A stretch of 64,000 bases of DNA, from positions 280,124 through 344,123 of the forward strand of contig NZ_FWZX01000002.1 of NCBI RefSeq assembly GCF_900177295.1, written 5' to 3'. Origin of the DNA: Tistlia consotensis USBA 355 (lineage in GTDB: Bacteria > Pseudomonadota > Alphaproteobacteria > Kiloniellales > DSM-21159). The notes beneath the pieces were generated by a model. The model made no database searches. It was not told the origin of the DNA and saw only the letters and a program-made list of their open reading frames with translations. The position numbers and the translations under genes are program-made. Position 1 is the first letter of the stretch. Every line of letters begins with the position of its first letter. Below are positions 49,904-60,966 of this stretch, in pieces.

Positions 49904-51217
49904 GTGACGCGCTTCGACCTGCCCGGGCGGCACAGCGAGCCGCCGGGCGGCGCCGGGCCTGCCGGCGCCGAGGCGATGCCGCGGTTCGACGGTCACGGCC
50001 CTGGGCCGTCGGCCGGCCCGTCTGGTCATCCGTCCGGCAATCCGGCCGGCAATCCGGCCCGGCTGAACGGTCACCGCATCGCGCCCGTCCGCCGGCCGCT
50101 CTACGCCGCCCTCGACCTCGGCACCAACAACTGCCGCCTGCTGATCGCCAGGCCGGCCGCCGAGGGCTTCCGGGTCATCGACGCCTTCTCGCGCATCGTC
50201 CGCCTGGGCGAGGGGCTGGGCGCCCGCGGCCTGCTGTCCGAGGCGGCCATGGCGCGCACGCTGGACGCGCTCAGGGTCTGTGCCGCCAAGATCGATCGGC
50301 GCGGCGTCACGCACCTGCGCGCCGTCGCCACCGAGGCCTGCCGGCGCGCCGGCAATTGCAGCGAGTTCCTGGCCCGGGTCGAGCGCGAGACCGGCATCGT
50401 GCTGGAGATCATCGACGGCATCGAGGAGGCGCGCCTGGCGCTGCTCGGCTGTGCGCCGCTGCTCGATCCGGCGCTGCCCCACGCCCTGATCTTCGACATC
50501 GGCGGCGGCTCGACCGAGATTTGCTGGTTCGAGGCCGACGCCAGCCGGACGCTGCACCAGCGCAGCCGGCCGGACCGGCCGGACGGCGCCGCCGAGGGGC
50601 CGGGGCCGGCGAACGGGGCGACGGGAGGCGACGGCGGCAACGGCGCGGGCGGCGACCCGCTGCTGCGCGCCTGGCGCTCGCTGCCCTGCGGCGTCGTCAC
50701 CCTGGCCGAGCACTACGGCGGCCGCGAGGTCTCGGCCGAGACCTACGAGGCGATGGTCGCCGAGGTCCTGGCCCGGCTGCAGGCCTTCGAGGCCGAGCAC
50801 GGCCTCGCCCGGACGATCGCCCGGGGCGAGCTGCAGATGGTCGGCACCTCGGGCACCGTCACCACCCTGGCCGGCATCCACAAGCGCCTGCCGCGCTACG
50901 ACCGCTCGCTGATCGACGGCTGCTTCCTGGACTTCGCGACGGCCCGCCAGGTCACGGACGAGCTGCTCGGCCTCGGCTATCCGGAGCGCGTCGCCCATCC
51001 CTGCATCGGCCCGGAACGCGCCGACCTGGTGATCGCCGGCTGCGCGATCCTGGAGGCGATCTGCCGGACCTGGCCGGTCGGCCGCCTGCGCGTCGCCGAC
51101 CGCGGCCTGCGCGAGGGCATCCTCTTCACCCTGATGCAGGGCGTCGAGGAGGTCGCGGCCGAGGCCGGGGCGGTGCCGCCGCGCCCGGCGGCGTCGCTCG
51201 ACGGCCGACCGGCGTGA
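49904..51217 (+). CDS. Ppx/GppA family exopolyphosphatase/pppGpp phosphohydrolase
   Basis: A 437-aa protein of the ASKHA fold. The first phosphate loop is [16 protein letters not shown] (about 67-82) and the second [13 protein letters not shown] (about 197-209); [13 protein letters not shown] follows. The N-terminal 60 residues are low-complexity Gly/Pro/Ser/Asn, and a Gly/Asn/Asp-rich insert (about 222-248) separates the two halves, both unusual for the family. It starts at GTG 49,904-49,906 with GGGAGG 9-10 nt upstream. rlmE follows 10 nt later, forming an operon. It probably hydrolyses polyphosphate or pppGpp. Confidence 0.9.
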   Translation: MTRFDLPGRHSEPPGGAGPAGAEAMPRFDGHGPGPSAGPSGHPSGNPAGNPARLNGHRIAPVRRPLYAALDLGTNNCRLLIARPAAEGFRVIDAFSRIVRLGEGLGARGLLSEAAMARTLDALRVCAAKIDRRGVTHLRAVATEACRRAGNCSEFLARVERETGIVLEIIDGIEEARLALLGCAPLLDPALPHALIFDIGGGSTEICWFEADASRTLHQRSRPDRPDGAAEGPGPANGATGGDGGNGAGGDPLLRAWRSLPCGVVTLAEHYGGREVSAETYEAMVAEVLARLQAFEAEHGLARTIARGELQMVGTSGTVTTLAGIHKRLPRYDRSLIDGCFLDFATARQVTDELLGLGYPERVAHPCIGPERADLVIAGCAILEAICRTWPVGRLRVADRGLREGILFTLMQGVEEVAAEAGAVPPRPAASLDGRPA

Positions 51218-51227
51218 GGGCCCGTCG

Positions 51228-51995
51228 TTGAGCGAGCGCAGAGGCGGCAAGGGCGGCGGCAAGGGCGGCGGTAAGCCGGGCGCGGGGCGGCCGGGCGACG
51301 TGCGCTCGGCGGGCGGGCCGCGGCGCCTGAAGGAGCGGGTCAAGACCGCCAAGAAGCGCTCGCTCTCCTCGACGCTCTGGCTGCAGCGGCAGATCAACGA
51401 CCCCTTCGTCGCCGAGGCGCGGGCCCGGGGGCTGCGCAGCCGTGCCGCCTTCAAGCTGCTGCAGCTCGACGAGAAGCTGGGCCTGCTGAAGCCGGGCCAG
51501 CGCATCGTCGACCTGGGTGCCGCCCCGGGCGGCTGGACCCAGGTCGCGGTCGACAGGGTCGGCGCGCTCAAGGCCGGCGGCGGCCGGGTCGTGGCCCTCG
51601 ACATCCTGGCCATGGAGCCGCTGGCCGGCGCCGAGGTGCTGCAGCTCGACTTTCTCGAGGAGGCGGCGCCCGAGCGGCTCAAGGCGCTGCTCGGCGGCCC
51701 GGCCGACCTGGTGCTCTCGGACATGGCGGCGCCGACCACCGGGCATCCGCAGACCGACCACCTGAGGATCATCGCCCTCGCCGAGGCGGCGCTGGCCTTC
51801 GCCCTCGAGGTGCTGGCGCCGGGCGGCGGCTTCGTCTGCAAGGTCTTCCAGGGCGGCAGCGAGAAAGGACTGCTGCAGACGCTCAAGGCCAACTTCGACA
51901 AGGTCCGCCACGTCAAGCCGCCGGCCAGCCGGGCCGAGTCCGCCGAGACCTACGTGGTCGCGACCGGCTTCAGGGGCGCGCCCGACGAGATCTGA
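51228..51995 (+). CDS. rlmE: 23S rRNA (uridine-2552-2'-O) methyltransferase
   Basis: A 255-aa RlmE/RrmJ enzyme. The catalytic K-D-K-E set is Lys76 (RAAFKLLQ), Asp165 (LSDMAAP), Lys205 (FVCKVFQGG) and Glu240 (RAESAETY), and the SAM loop is [10 protein letters not shown] (94-103). The N-terminal 45 residues are a Gly/Lys/Arg-rich extension, common in alphaproteobacterial RlmE. It starts from TTG 51,228-51,230 with GAGGG 7 nt upstream. It methylates U2552 in the ribosomal A-loop. Confidence 0.95.
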   Translation: MSERRGGKGGGKGGGKPGAGRPGDVRSAGGPRRLKERVKTAKKRSLSSTLWLQRQINDPFVAEARARGLRSRAAFKLLQLDEKLGLLKPGQRIVDLGAAPGGWTQVAVDRVGALKAGGGRVVALDILAMEPLAGAEVLQLDFLEEAAPERLKALLGGPADLVLSDMAAPTTGHPQTDHLRIIALAEAALAFALEVLAPGGGFVCKVFQGGSEKGLLQTLKANFDKVRHVKPPASRAESAETYVVATGFRGAPDEI

Positions 51996-52031
51996 CGGCC
52001 GACGGCCGCCGCGTCCCGCCGCGCAAGATAG

Positions 52032-53591
<1,560 letters not shown>

Positions 53592-53604
53592 TCCGGAGCG
53601 GCCG

Positions 53605-54948
53605 ATGACCCCGGCCGCGCGCGTCGCCGCCGCGATCGAGCTGCTCGGCGAGATCGCCGCGACCGGCCGGCCGGCCGACCGGGTCGCCGCCGACTGGTTC
53701 AAGGCGCGCCGCTTCATCGGCGGCGGCGACCGGCGGGCGGTCTCCCTGCGCATCTGGGCGGTGCTGCGCGCCCGCGCCCGGCTCGGCTGGTGGCTGGCCC
53801 GCGCCGGCGCGGCCGAGACCCCGCGCGCGCAGGTGCTGGCCTGGCTCTGCCTCGGCGAGGGCCTGGCCCTGCCGGCCCTGGAGCGGCTGTTCGACGGCGC
53901 GACCTTCGCGCCGGCCAGGCTCGAGGAGCGCGAGCGCGGGCTGGCCGCGGCCCTGGCCGGACAGCCGCTCGACCACCCAGACCAGCCGCCCGCCGTCGCC
54001 GCCGAGCTGCCCGGCTGGCTGCACGCCCGGCTGGCGGCCGCGCTCGGCGAGCACGCGGCCGCGGAGCTGGCGGCGCTGCGCGAGGAGGCGCCGGTCGACC
54101 TGCGCGCCAACGCCGTCAAGGCCGGGCGCGAGGAGGTCCGCGCGGCCCTGGCGCGCGAGGGCATCGAGGCCGAGCCGGGGCGCTGGTCGCCCTGGGCCCT
54201 GCGCATCGACGGCCGCCGGCCGGTCGCGGCGACCGCCGTCTTCCGCAACGGCGAGGTCGAGGTCCAGGACGAGGGCTCGCAGCTGGTCGCTCTGCTGGCC
54301 GACGCGCAGGCCGGCATGCGGGTCTGCGACTTCTGCGCCGGCGCCGGCGGCAAGACCCTGGCGCTGGCCGCGGCGATGGGCAACCGCGGCCAGATCGTCG
54401 CCTGCGACGTGCGCGGCGGCCGCATCGACCGCGCCGCCCAGCGCCTGAAGCGCGCCGGCGTCGACACGGTGCGCCGCCAGGTCCTCCAGGACGAGCGCGA
54501 CCCCTGGGTCAAGAAGCACAAGGCCGGCTTCGAGCGCGTGCTGGTCGACGCCCCCTGCTCGGGCAGCGGCACCTTCCGGCGCAACCCCGAGGCCAAGTGG
54601 CGCCTGAGCGAGGCCGGCCTCGCCGAGCTGACCGCCCTGCAGGCGCGCATCCTCGAGTCGGCCTGCCGCCTGGTGAAGCCGGGCGGGCGCCTAATCTACG
54701 CGACCTGCTCCCTGCTGCCCGAGGAGAACGAGGCGCAGGTCGAGCGCTTCCTCGCCGCCCGGCCCGACTTCGCCGTGCTGCCGGTCGCCGGGGTCTGGGC
54801 CGAGCGGCTCGGCGGGGCGCCGCCCGCCGCGGGCCCCTTCCTGAAGCTGCTGCCGGCGCGCGACGGCACCGACGGCTTCTTCCTGGCCGTGCTGGAGCGG
54901 AAGGGGACGGCGGCTGAAGCGCTTCACCCTTCGACAGGCTCGGGATGA
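53605..54948 (+). CDS. RsmB/NOP2-family RNA (cytosine-5-)-methyltransferase
   Basis: A 447-aa m5C methyltransferase. The N-terminal helical part (about 1-170) is followed by VQDEGSQLVALL, the SAM loop VCDFCAGAGGKTL, VDAPCSGSG and LIYATCSLLPEEN, the last two holding the two catalytic cysteines. It starts 14 nt after guaB. The final residues HPSTGSG are encoded by an intergenic palindromic repeat (54,925 onward), so the original C-terminus probably ended earlier. Likely target is a 16S rRNA cytosine. Confidence 0.93.
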   Translation: MTPAARVAAAIELLGEIAATGRPADRVAADWFKARRFIGGGDRRAVSLRIWAVLRARARLGWWLARAGAAETPRAQVLAWLCLGEGLALPALERLFDGATFAPARLEERERGLAAALAGQPLDHPDQPPAVAAELPGWLHARLAAALGEHAAAELAALREEAPVDLRANAVKAGREEVRAALAREGIEAEPGRWSPWALRIDGRRPVAATAVFRNGEVEVQDEGSQLVALLADAQAGMRVCDFCAGAGGKTLALAAAMGNRGQIVACDVRGGRIDRAAQRLKRAGVDTVRRQVLQDERDPWVKKHKAGFERVLVDAPCSGSGTFRRNPEAKWRLSEAGLAELTALQARILESACRLVKPGGRLIYATCSLLPEENEAQVERFLAARPDFAVLPVAGVWAERLGGAPPAAGPFLKLLPARDGTDGFFLAVLERKGTAAEALHPSTGSG

Positions 54949-55045
54949 AGCGCTTGGGGTGGCTGGCGGCAAGGCTGCTCCTGATCGTCCTCGCTTCGGA
55001 CTATCCCTCACTCCCACGCTTCATCCTGAGCCTGTCGAAGGATGG
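54925..55045. repeat. Intergenic palindromic repeat (type 2) that has entered the RsmB-family gene end
   Basis: The arms CACCCTTCGACAGGCTCGGG (from 54,925; continuing to 54,952) and its complement (55,017-55,045) are 28-29 bp with one or two mismatches, separated by 64 bp. The sequence CCTTCGACAGGCTCAGGATG is known to me as a widespread proteobacterial intergenic repeat. The left arm supplies the stop codon of the preceding gene. The repeat fills most of the 168-bp gap before the GNAT gene. Confidence 0.85.
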
Positions 55046-55116
55046 GCCAGAGGCACCGCAGTCCGCGATCTTTCTTCGCTCACTACAAATTCCCGAGGGC
55101 GCGCTAGATTGAGGGC

Positions 55117-55671
55117 ATGGCCCTGGCCTTCGACATACGCGAGGCCACGCCGATGGATTCCGATGCCATCGGGCGCATCCACGTCGAGGCCTGGCAGGCA
55201 ACCTACGCGGGCATGATCGAGCCGGGATATCTCGCGCGCCTCGATCCCGGCACCTGGGCGACGCGCTGGCGCGAGGCGATCGGCCGGCAGCGCGCCGGGC
55301 GGGTCCGCTACGGCAAGGTGCTGGTGATCTGCGCGCCGGACCAGGGCCCGGTCGGCTTCGGCTCCTGCGGGCGCACCCGCAGCCAGACCCTGCCCTACGA
55401 CGGCGAGATCGAGACGCTCTACATCCATCCCGACTGGCAGGGCCAGGGGCTGGGCCGCGAGCTGCTGGTCGCGCTCTTCGAGGAGCTCTCGGCGGCCGGC
55501 TTCCTCTCGGCCCTGGTCTGGGTCGTCGCCGCCAATCCCAGTCGCTTCTTCTACGAGGCCATGGGCGGCGAGCGCCTGGCCGAGAAGACCGAGCCCTTCG
55601 CCGGCTGTCCCGTCGCCCAGGTCGCCTACGGCTGGGACGACCTGGTCGGCTGGCTCTCGGCCTGGCGGTAG
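55117..55671 (+). CDS. GNAT-family N-acetyltransferase
   Basis: A 184-aa GNAT enzyme. Motif A is YIHPDWQGQGLGRELLVALF (about 109-128), with the acetyl-CoA loop QGQGLG. The N-terminus IREATPMDSDAIGRIHVEAW and the late FYEAMGGERLAEK are standard. GAGGGC sits right before the ATG. Its target is unknown; it stands alone between two intergenic repeats, with a cupin gene 30 nt downstream. Confidence 0.92.
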   Translation: MALAFDIREATPMDSDAIGRIHVEAWQATYAGMIEPGYLARLDPGTWATRWREAIGRQRAGRVRYGKVLVICAPDQGPVGFGSCGRTRSQTLPYDGEIETLYIHPDWQGQGLGRELLVALFEELSAAGFLSALVWVVAANPSRFFYEAMGGERLAEKTEPFAGCPVAQVAYGWDDLVGWLSAWR

Positions 55672-55701
55672 AACAGAAGAAGCGACAGAGGAGGGGAAGC
55701 A

Positions 55702-56082
55702 ATGACAGCGCAATTCTCCGTGCGCCACGCCGACGAGCCCTTCGAGGAGGGGCTGCGCGGCTTCTTCGCCTACCGCGACCTCGGCATCGCCGCGGCGACC
55801 GGCGGCCGGGTCGGCGCCCACGTGATCCGGGCGAAGCCGGGTCACGGCGCCGAGCCGGTCTGGCACCGCCACGAGCTCGGCTTCCAGATGGTCTACGTGC
55901 TCAAGGGCTGGGTCGTCTTCGAGTACGAGGGCCAGGGCGAGGTCCGGCTCGAGGCCGGCTCCTGCGTGCACCAGCCGCCCGGCATCCGGCACCGCGAGGT
56001 CGCCCACTCCGACGACGTCGAGATGCTGGAGATCACCACCCCGGCCGGGTTCGCGACCGAGGAGACCGGCGCGCCGGGGTGA
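55702..56082 (+). CDS. Cupin-domain protein
   Basis: A 126-aa single-cupin protein. Motif 1 is VWHRHELGFQMVYVLKG, with two His and a Glu-like site, and motif 2 is CVHQPPGIRHREV. These give a metal site of the usual cupin type. AGAGGAGGGG lies 5 nt upstream of the ATG. It follows the GNAT gene by 30 nt. No substrate can be named. Confidence 0.9.
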   Translation: MTAQFSVRHADEPFEEGLRGFFAYRDLGIAAATGGRVGAHVIRAKPGHGAEPVWHRHELGFQMVYVLKGWVVFEYEGQGEVRLEAGSCVHQPPGIRHREVAHSDDVEMLEITTPAGFATEETGAPG

Positions 56083-56100
56083 GCGGCGTGGTTCGTGCCG

Positions 56101-56227
56101 CACCTCACCCTCCCACGACCTGACGGCCGCGGGCCCCTCCCTCTCCCCAAAGCGGAGAGGGTTCACTTTCCCTCTCCGCCTCTGGGGGAGAGGGAGGGGC
56201 CCACGCGAAGCGTGGGAGGGTGAGGTG
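56101..56227. repeat. Large GC-rich intergenic palindrome (type 1, copy B)
   Basis: Nested perfect inverted repeats: an outer 17-bp pair (56,101-56,117 with 56,211-56,227), a middle 18-bp pair (56,131-56,148 with 56,185-56,202), and an inner 10-bp pair (56,152-56,161 with 56,170-56,179), plus the small hairpin CCACGC-GAA-GCGTGG. The core is shared with the palindrome at 37.4 kb. It fills the gap between the cupin gene and guaA. Confidence 0.88.
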
Positions 56228-56322
56228 GGCGGCTCCGGCCTCAGCCGCCCGCATGCCAGCCCCGCCCGATGCCCCTCCCACCGCCCCCTCCCACCGGCGC
56301 CGGGAATCGGCTATCAAGCGCC

Positions 56323-57870
<1,548 letters not shown>

Positions 57871-57934
57871 GCTCTTGGCGGCGGTGCTGCCTGGTTCCTG
57901 GCGCCGCCGGGAGGTCGACTGACGGAAGCGGACC

Positions 57935-58345
57935 ATGCCGAAGCCGAAGGGCAGATGGGTCTGGGTCAGGGAGCTGACCAAGGAGCAGAAGGCCGAGATC
58001 ACGGCCGTCTGCGAGCGCTTCATCGCGAACCGGCTGAAGCCCCGCTTCCTGCCCGTGATCTGCCCGACGCAGTTCAACTATGCCGTCGACATCCTCGGTC
58101 GCTGGCGCGGCCACCGCTACAGCTTCATCACCCGCTTCCGCTCCGGCTTCCCGGACAATCTCGGCGAGGAGTTCGACTCGGCCTTCACGCGCCTCGACCA
58201 CCGGCAGAGCCATCTCGCCGAGCCGCGCTTCGACGTCTTCTGGCATCGCCATACCGGACAGTGGTTCCGCCTGCATGGCGACGTCCCTCTGGAGGAAGCC
58301 TTGAATCTCATCGAGGACGACGAGCTGCTGCACCCGCTGACATGA
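57935..58345 (+). CDS. DUF3024-like protein
   Basis: A 136-aa protein. Its centre CERFIANRLKPRFLPVIC leads into a beta-rich region ending FDVFWHRHTGQWFRLHG, a W-x-x-Y/F pattern seen in DUF3024 proteins. It starts at ATG 57,935, 65 nt after guaA, and its stop overlaps the SWIM gene start (ATGA). DUF3024 has no known function; pairing with a SWIM protein suggests they work together. Confidence 0.72.
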   Translation: MPKPKGRWVWVRELTKEQKAEITAVCERFIANRLKPRFLPVICPTQFNYAVDILGRWRGHRYSFITRFRSGFPDNLGEEFDSAFTRLDHRQSHLAEPRFDVFWHRHTGQWFRLHGDVPLEEALNLIEDDELLHPLT

Positions 58346-60021
58346 GCACGAAGCGCGGCCCGCGGTTCGACCTGGACACCCTCCGGGACTTGGCCGGCGA
58401 CCGGGTGCTCGCGCGTGGCCAGGCCTATTTCCGCGACGGGCTGGTCGAGATCCTCGACATCGGGCCGGGCCGGGTGCTGGCGCGGGTCACCGGCAGCGAG
58501 GAATACCGCACCGAGGTGACCGGCCAGGGCAGGGCGATCGGCGGCGCGTGCTCCTGCCCGGCCTTCGAGCGCGACGGCTTCTGCAAGCACATGGTCGCGG
58601 TCGCCCTGGCCGCGAATGCCGCGACCGCCCCGGGGCAGCCCGAGGGCCCCGGCCTGCTCGACCGGATCCGCGAGCACCTGAGGACCCGGAGCGTCGAGGC
58701 CCTGGTCGAGACGATCGTCGGGATTGCCGAGCGGGATCCGGCGCTGCTCCGCAAGCTGGAGATCGCCGCCGCGGCGACCGGGGCCGACGACAAGGCGCTC
58801 GAAGCACGCCTGAAGCGGGCGATCCGCGACGCGACCCGCACCGGTGGCTTCGTCGACTACTGGCAGGCGGCGGCCTGGGCCGGCGGCGCGGATGCCGCGC
58901 TGGACCTGCTGGCCGAGCTGGCCTCCGGTCCCCGCGCGGCGCTGGTCGTCGAGCTCGCGGACTACGCGGTCGAGAGAATCGAGAGCGCGATCGAGGAGAT
59001 CGACGACTCCGACGGCCACTGCGGCGCCCTGCTCGCGCGCAGCCAGGAGATCCACCTCGAGGCCTGCCGGGCCGCCAGGCCCGACCCGGTCGCCCTCGCC
59101 CGCGACCTCTTCCGGCGGGAGACGAAGGGCGAGTACGGCGGCTTCGAAGCGGCTGCGGAGCGCTATGCCGATGTCCTGGGCGAGGCGGGGCTCGGCGAAT
59201 ACCGCCGGCTTGCCGAGGAGGCCTGGGCGACGCTGTCGCCCCGCGGCGGACCGCCGCGCGGCGAGCAGGACGAGGTCGATCGCGACAGCTTGATGGCGAT
59301 CCTCGACTTCTTCGCCGCCCGCGACGGCGACCTCGAGACGCGCATCGCGCTGCGGGCCGGGAACCTCGTCTCGCCCTGGGCCTATCTCCAGCTCGCCGAG
59401 TTCTGCCGGGCGCACGGCCGCGAGGCGGAGGCGCTGAGCACCGCCGAGGAGGGGCTCTGGCTGTTCGAGGACCGAGGACCGGACGAGCGGCTGCTGTCCT
59501 GCGCCGTCGACCTGCTGCTGAGCGCCGGCCGCGCGGCGGACGCCGAGGCGCATCTGTGGCGGGCCTTCGAGAAGGCACCGAGCCTGGGCCTCTACGGCCG
59601 CCTGCGCGCGCTCGGCGGCGAACAAGCGGCCCCGCGGGCGGTCGCGGTCCTGGAGGGAAGGCTCGACGGCAGGCGCGCCTCGCTGTGGGAATCGCCGGCC
59701 GACCTCCTCGTGCACGTGATGATCGAGGAGCGGATGTTCGAGGCTGCCTGGACCGTCGTCCGCGCCCGCGGGGCATCGCGCGAGGTCAAGCAGGCACTGG
59801 CGGTAGCGAGCGAGGCGACTCATCCGGGCGAAGCGCTCGCGGTTTATGCCGAGCATGTCGAGGAGCTCGCCCGGGTCGGCGGCAATCCGTCCTACGCGGA
59901 GGCCGCCGCCCTGATCGCGCGGATGGCCGGGCTGAGGGGTGCGGCGGAGCAGGCGACATACCTGACGGACGTCAAGGCGCGCCACGGCCGCAAGCGCAAC
60001 CTGATGAAGCTTCTGGGGTGA
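58342..60021 (+). CDS. SWIM zinc-finger protein with C-terminal helical repeats
   Basis: A 559-aa protein. The SWIM finger is Cys70-x-Cys72 (ACSCPAF) and Cys81-x-His83 (FCKHMVAV), preceded by a typical SWIM-associated N-terminus ARGQAYFRDGLVEIL. The remaining 470 residues are alpha-helical, with TPR-like pairs such as AAERYADVLGEAGLGEYRRL. SWIM domains bind nucleic acid or proteins. The ATG shares bases with the DUF3024 stop. The FRP-like gene follows 26 nt later, so the three probably form one transcript. Confidence 0.86.
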   Translation: MSTKRGPRFDLDTLRDLAGDRVLARGQAYFRDGLVEILDIGPGRVLARVTGSEEYRTEVTGQGRAIGGACSCPAFERDGFCKHMVAVALAANAATAPGQPEGPGLLDRIREHLRTRSVEALVETIVGIAERDPALLRKLEIAAAATGADDKALEARLKRAIRDATRTGGFVDYWQAAAWAGGADAALDLLAELASGPRAALVVELADYAVERIESAIEEIDDSDGHCGALLARSQEIHLEACRAARPDPVALARDLFRRETKGEYGGFEAAAERYADVLGEAGLGEYRRLAEEAWATLSPRGGPPRGEQDEVDRDSLMAILDFFAARDGDLETRIALRAGNLVSPWAYLQLAEFCRAHGREAEALSTAEEGLWLFEDRGPDERLLSCAVDLLLSAGRAADAEAHLWRAFEKAPSLGLYGRLRALGGEQAAPRAVAVLEGRLDGRRASLWESPADLLVHVMIEERMFEAAWTVVRARGASREVKQALAVASEATHPGEALAVYAEHVEELARVGGNPSYAEAAALIARMAGLRGAAEQATYLTDVKARHGRKRNLMKLLG

Positions 60022-60047
60022 CGCCGGACAGAGGGAGATCGGCCGTC

Positions 60048-60386
60048 GTGACGATGCGCGATCTGAAGTGGTCAGGGTCGGAAAAGAAGGTCGCGCGCCG
60101 CGCCTTCGACCAAGCCGCCGAAGCGGTCTTTGCCGAGCTGCTGGCAGAGTTCCGGCGCCGGGCGGCCGCGGTCGCCGAGCCGGCGGATCTCTGGGAGCTG
60201 GAGCGCCATCTGCGGCAGCAGCGGCGCGCGCTCGAAGAGCTGCTGGATTTCCGCTATTCGCAGCTGCCCTTCGTCTTCGCCCGCCTGATCCACGAAGGGC
60301 ACCTGGACGAAGCACAGCTCGCCGGCCTCGCCGAGGAGAAGCTGGAACTCGTCCGCTCGTACCTCGCCCTGCTGCGGAGGCGGTGA
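60048..60386 (+). CDS. Homologue of cyanobacterial Fluorescence Recovery Protein (FRP)
   Basis: A 112-aa all-helical protein. The central DLWELERHLRQQRRALEELL (47-66) and RYSQLPFVFARLIHEGHL (69-86) match, position for position, the FRP pattern DLW-x-L-x-x-(F/H)-L-x(3-4)-R ... R-x-S ... FVFA-x-L-x-x-EG. Trp49 and Arg59 correspond to FRP residues Trp50 and Arg60 as I recall them. FRP ends photoprotection by the orange carotenoid protein, but no such protein is in this window and non-cyanobacterial FRP-like proteins exist without it. Start is GTG 60,048, with GAGGGAG 10 nt upstream, or ATG 60,054. Confidence 0.72.
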   Translation: MTMRDLKWSGSEKKVARRAFDQAAEAVFAELLAEFRRRAAAVAEPADLWELERHLRQQRRALEELLDFRYSQLPFVFARLIHEGHLDEAQLAGLAEEKLELVRSYLALLRRR

Positions 60387-60414
60387 GGGGCGGGGCCTCG
60401 TGGGCCGGGATCAT

Positions 60415-60465
60415 CGCTCGGTTTGAAAGCGCCGCGCCGATCAGCGAGGTTTCGAGGTAGAGCAT
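60415..60465 (-). pseudogene. Stub of a VapC-type PIN toxin
   Basis: An ATG at 60,463-60,465 shares a base with the antitoxin stop (TGATG), and the peptide MLYLETSLIGAALSNRA matches the first 17 residues of VapC PIN toxins (MLYLDTS...). After that, similarity ends: the frame continues into sequence antisense to the FRP-like gene. The acidic residue of the first strand is Glu instead of Asp. This is therefore a truncated, inactive remnant. Confidence 0.55.
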
Positions 60466-60707
60466 CAGTAGCGGTCGGCATTCCGCATTGAGCGCTCCGG
60501 ATCTCTGGCGTCTCCGGTCTCTGCGGGCATGGTCGCCGTCAGGGCCCTGAGCATCTCCGCATCGATCCGCTTGCGCGGCCCGACCACGGCCATGAGCCGC
60601 GCGACCGGCCTGCCGCACCGGGTGATCTCGATTGAACCGCCCGATTCGACCCGGTCGACGAGCTCGCTCAGATGCGCCTTGGCGCCCGCCACCTCGATCG
60701 TGTCCAT
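60465..60707 (-). CDS. Phd/YefM-family antitoxin, orphan
   Basis: An 80-aa antitoxin. The N-terminus MDTIEVAGAKAHLSELVDRV and IEITRCGRPVARLMAVV are the standard Phd/YefM DNA-binding fold. AGGAGCG lies before the ATG. Its expected partner, a VapC-like toxin, survives only as a short stub (60,415-60,465). It may persist because it still represses its own promoter or protects against other toxins. Confidence 0.88.
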   Translation of the reverse strand: MDTIEVAGAKAHLSELVDRVESGGSIEITRCGRPVARLMAVVGPRKRIDAEMLRALTATMPAETGDARDPERSMRNADRY

Positions 60708-60800
60708 GCCACGCTCCTGACCATCTGGATGGCCACATCGTATAGCGGGTGGCCTGGCTTCGGCGAAATCCCCCGCGTCCGCCCGGCGGTTCCGGACAGT

Positions 60801-60940
60801 TCGGGGTCATCGGCGACGCCCGCAGCTACGGCCATGCGTTCCAATCGATCGTGGCGACGCGGGTTGCGAGCGAGGAGCGGGGGGCAACCGAGTCGTTTAG
60901 GACGTCACGAGCAAGCTGGGGACGATCGAGTGGGAGTAGG
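60801..60940 (+). pseudogene. Decayed second copy of the guaA 3' end
   Basis: The frame GVIGDARSYGHAFQ, then SIVATRVASEE, matches [12 protein letters not shown] and [11 protein letters not shown] of guaA, with about 80 bp between these two parts deleted. Frameshifts follow, then the last 23 bp are identical to the guaA end (60,918-60,940). It cannot encode a product. Confidence 0.85.
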
Positions 60941-60966
60941 GGGCTAGGGCCAGCATTGTGCTCGGA

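Larger units (their letters stand above)
57872..60940. mobile_element. Small accessory island inserted at guaA (first insert)
   Basis: About 3.1 kb bounded by the guaA 3' end and a 23-bp exact copy of it. It carries a DUF3024-like gene, a SWIM zinc-finger gene, an FRP-like gene, a Phd antitoxin and a VapC stub. No integrase or excisionase remains, so it is not expected to move by itself. The end of guaA is a known target of tyrosine-recombinase genomic islands; that this is one is inferred. Confidence 0.5.

Noticed and set aside
58117-60810. An 897-codon frame antisense to the SWIM and FRP-like genes
   Set aside because: Shadow of the sense genes. The only meaningful part is the short VapC stub it happens to run through.
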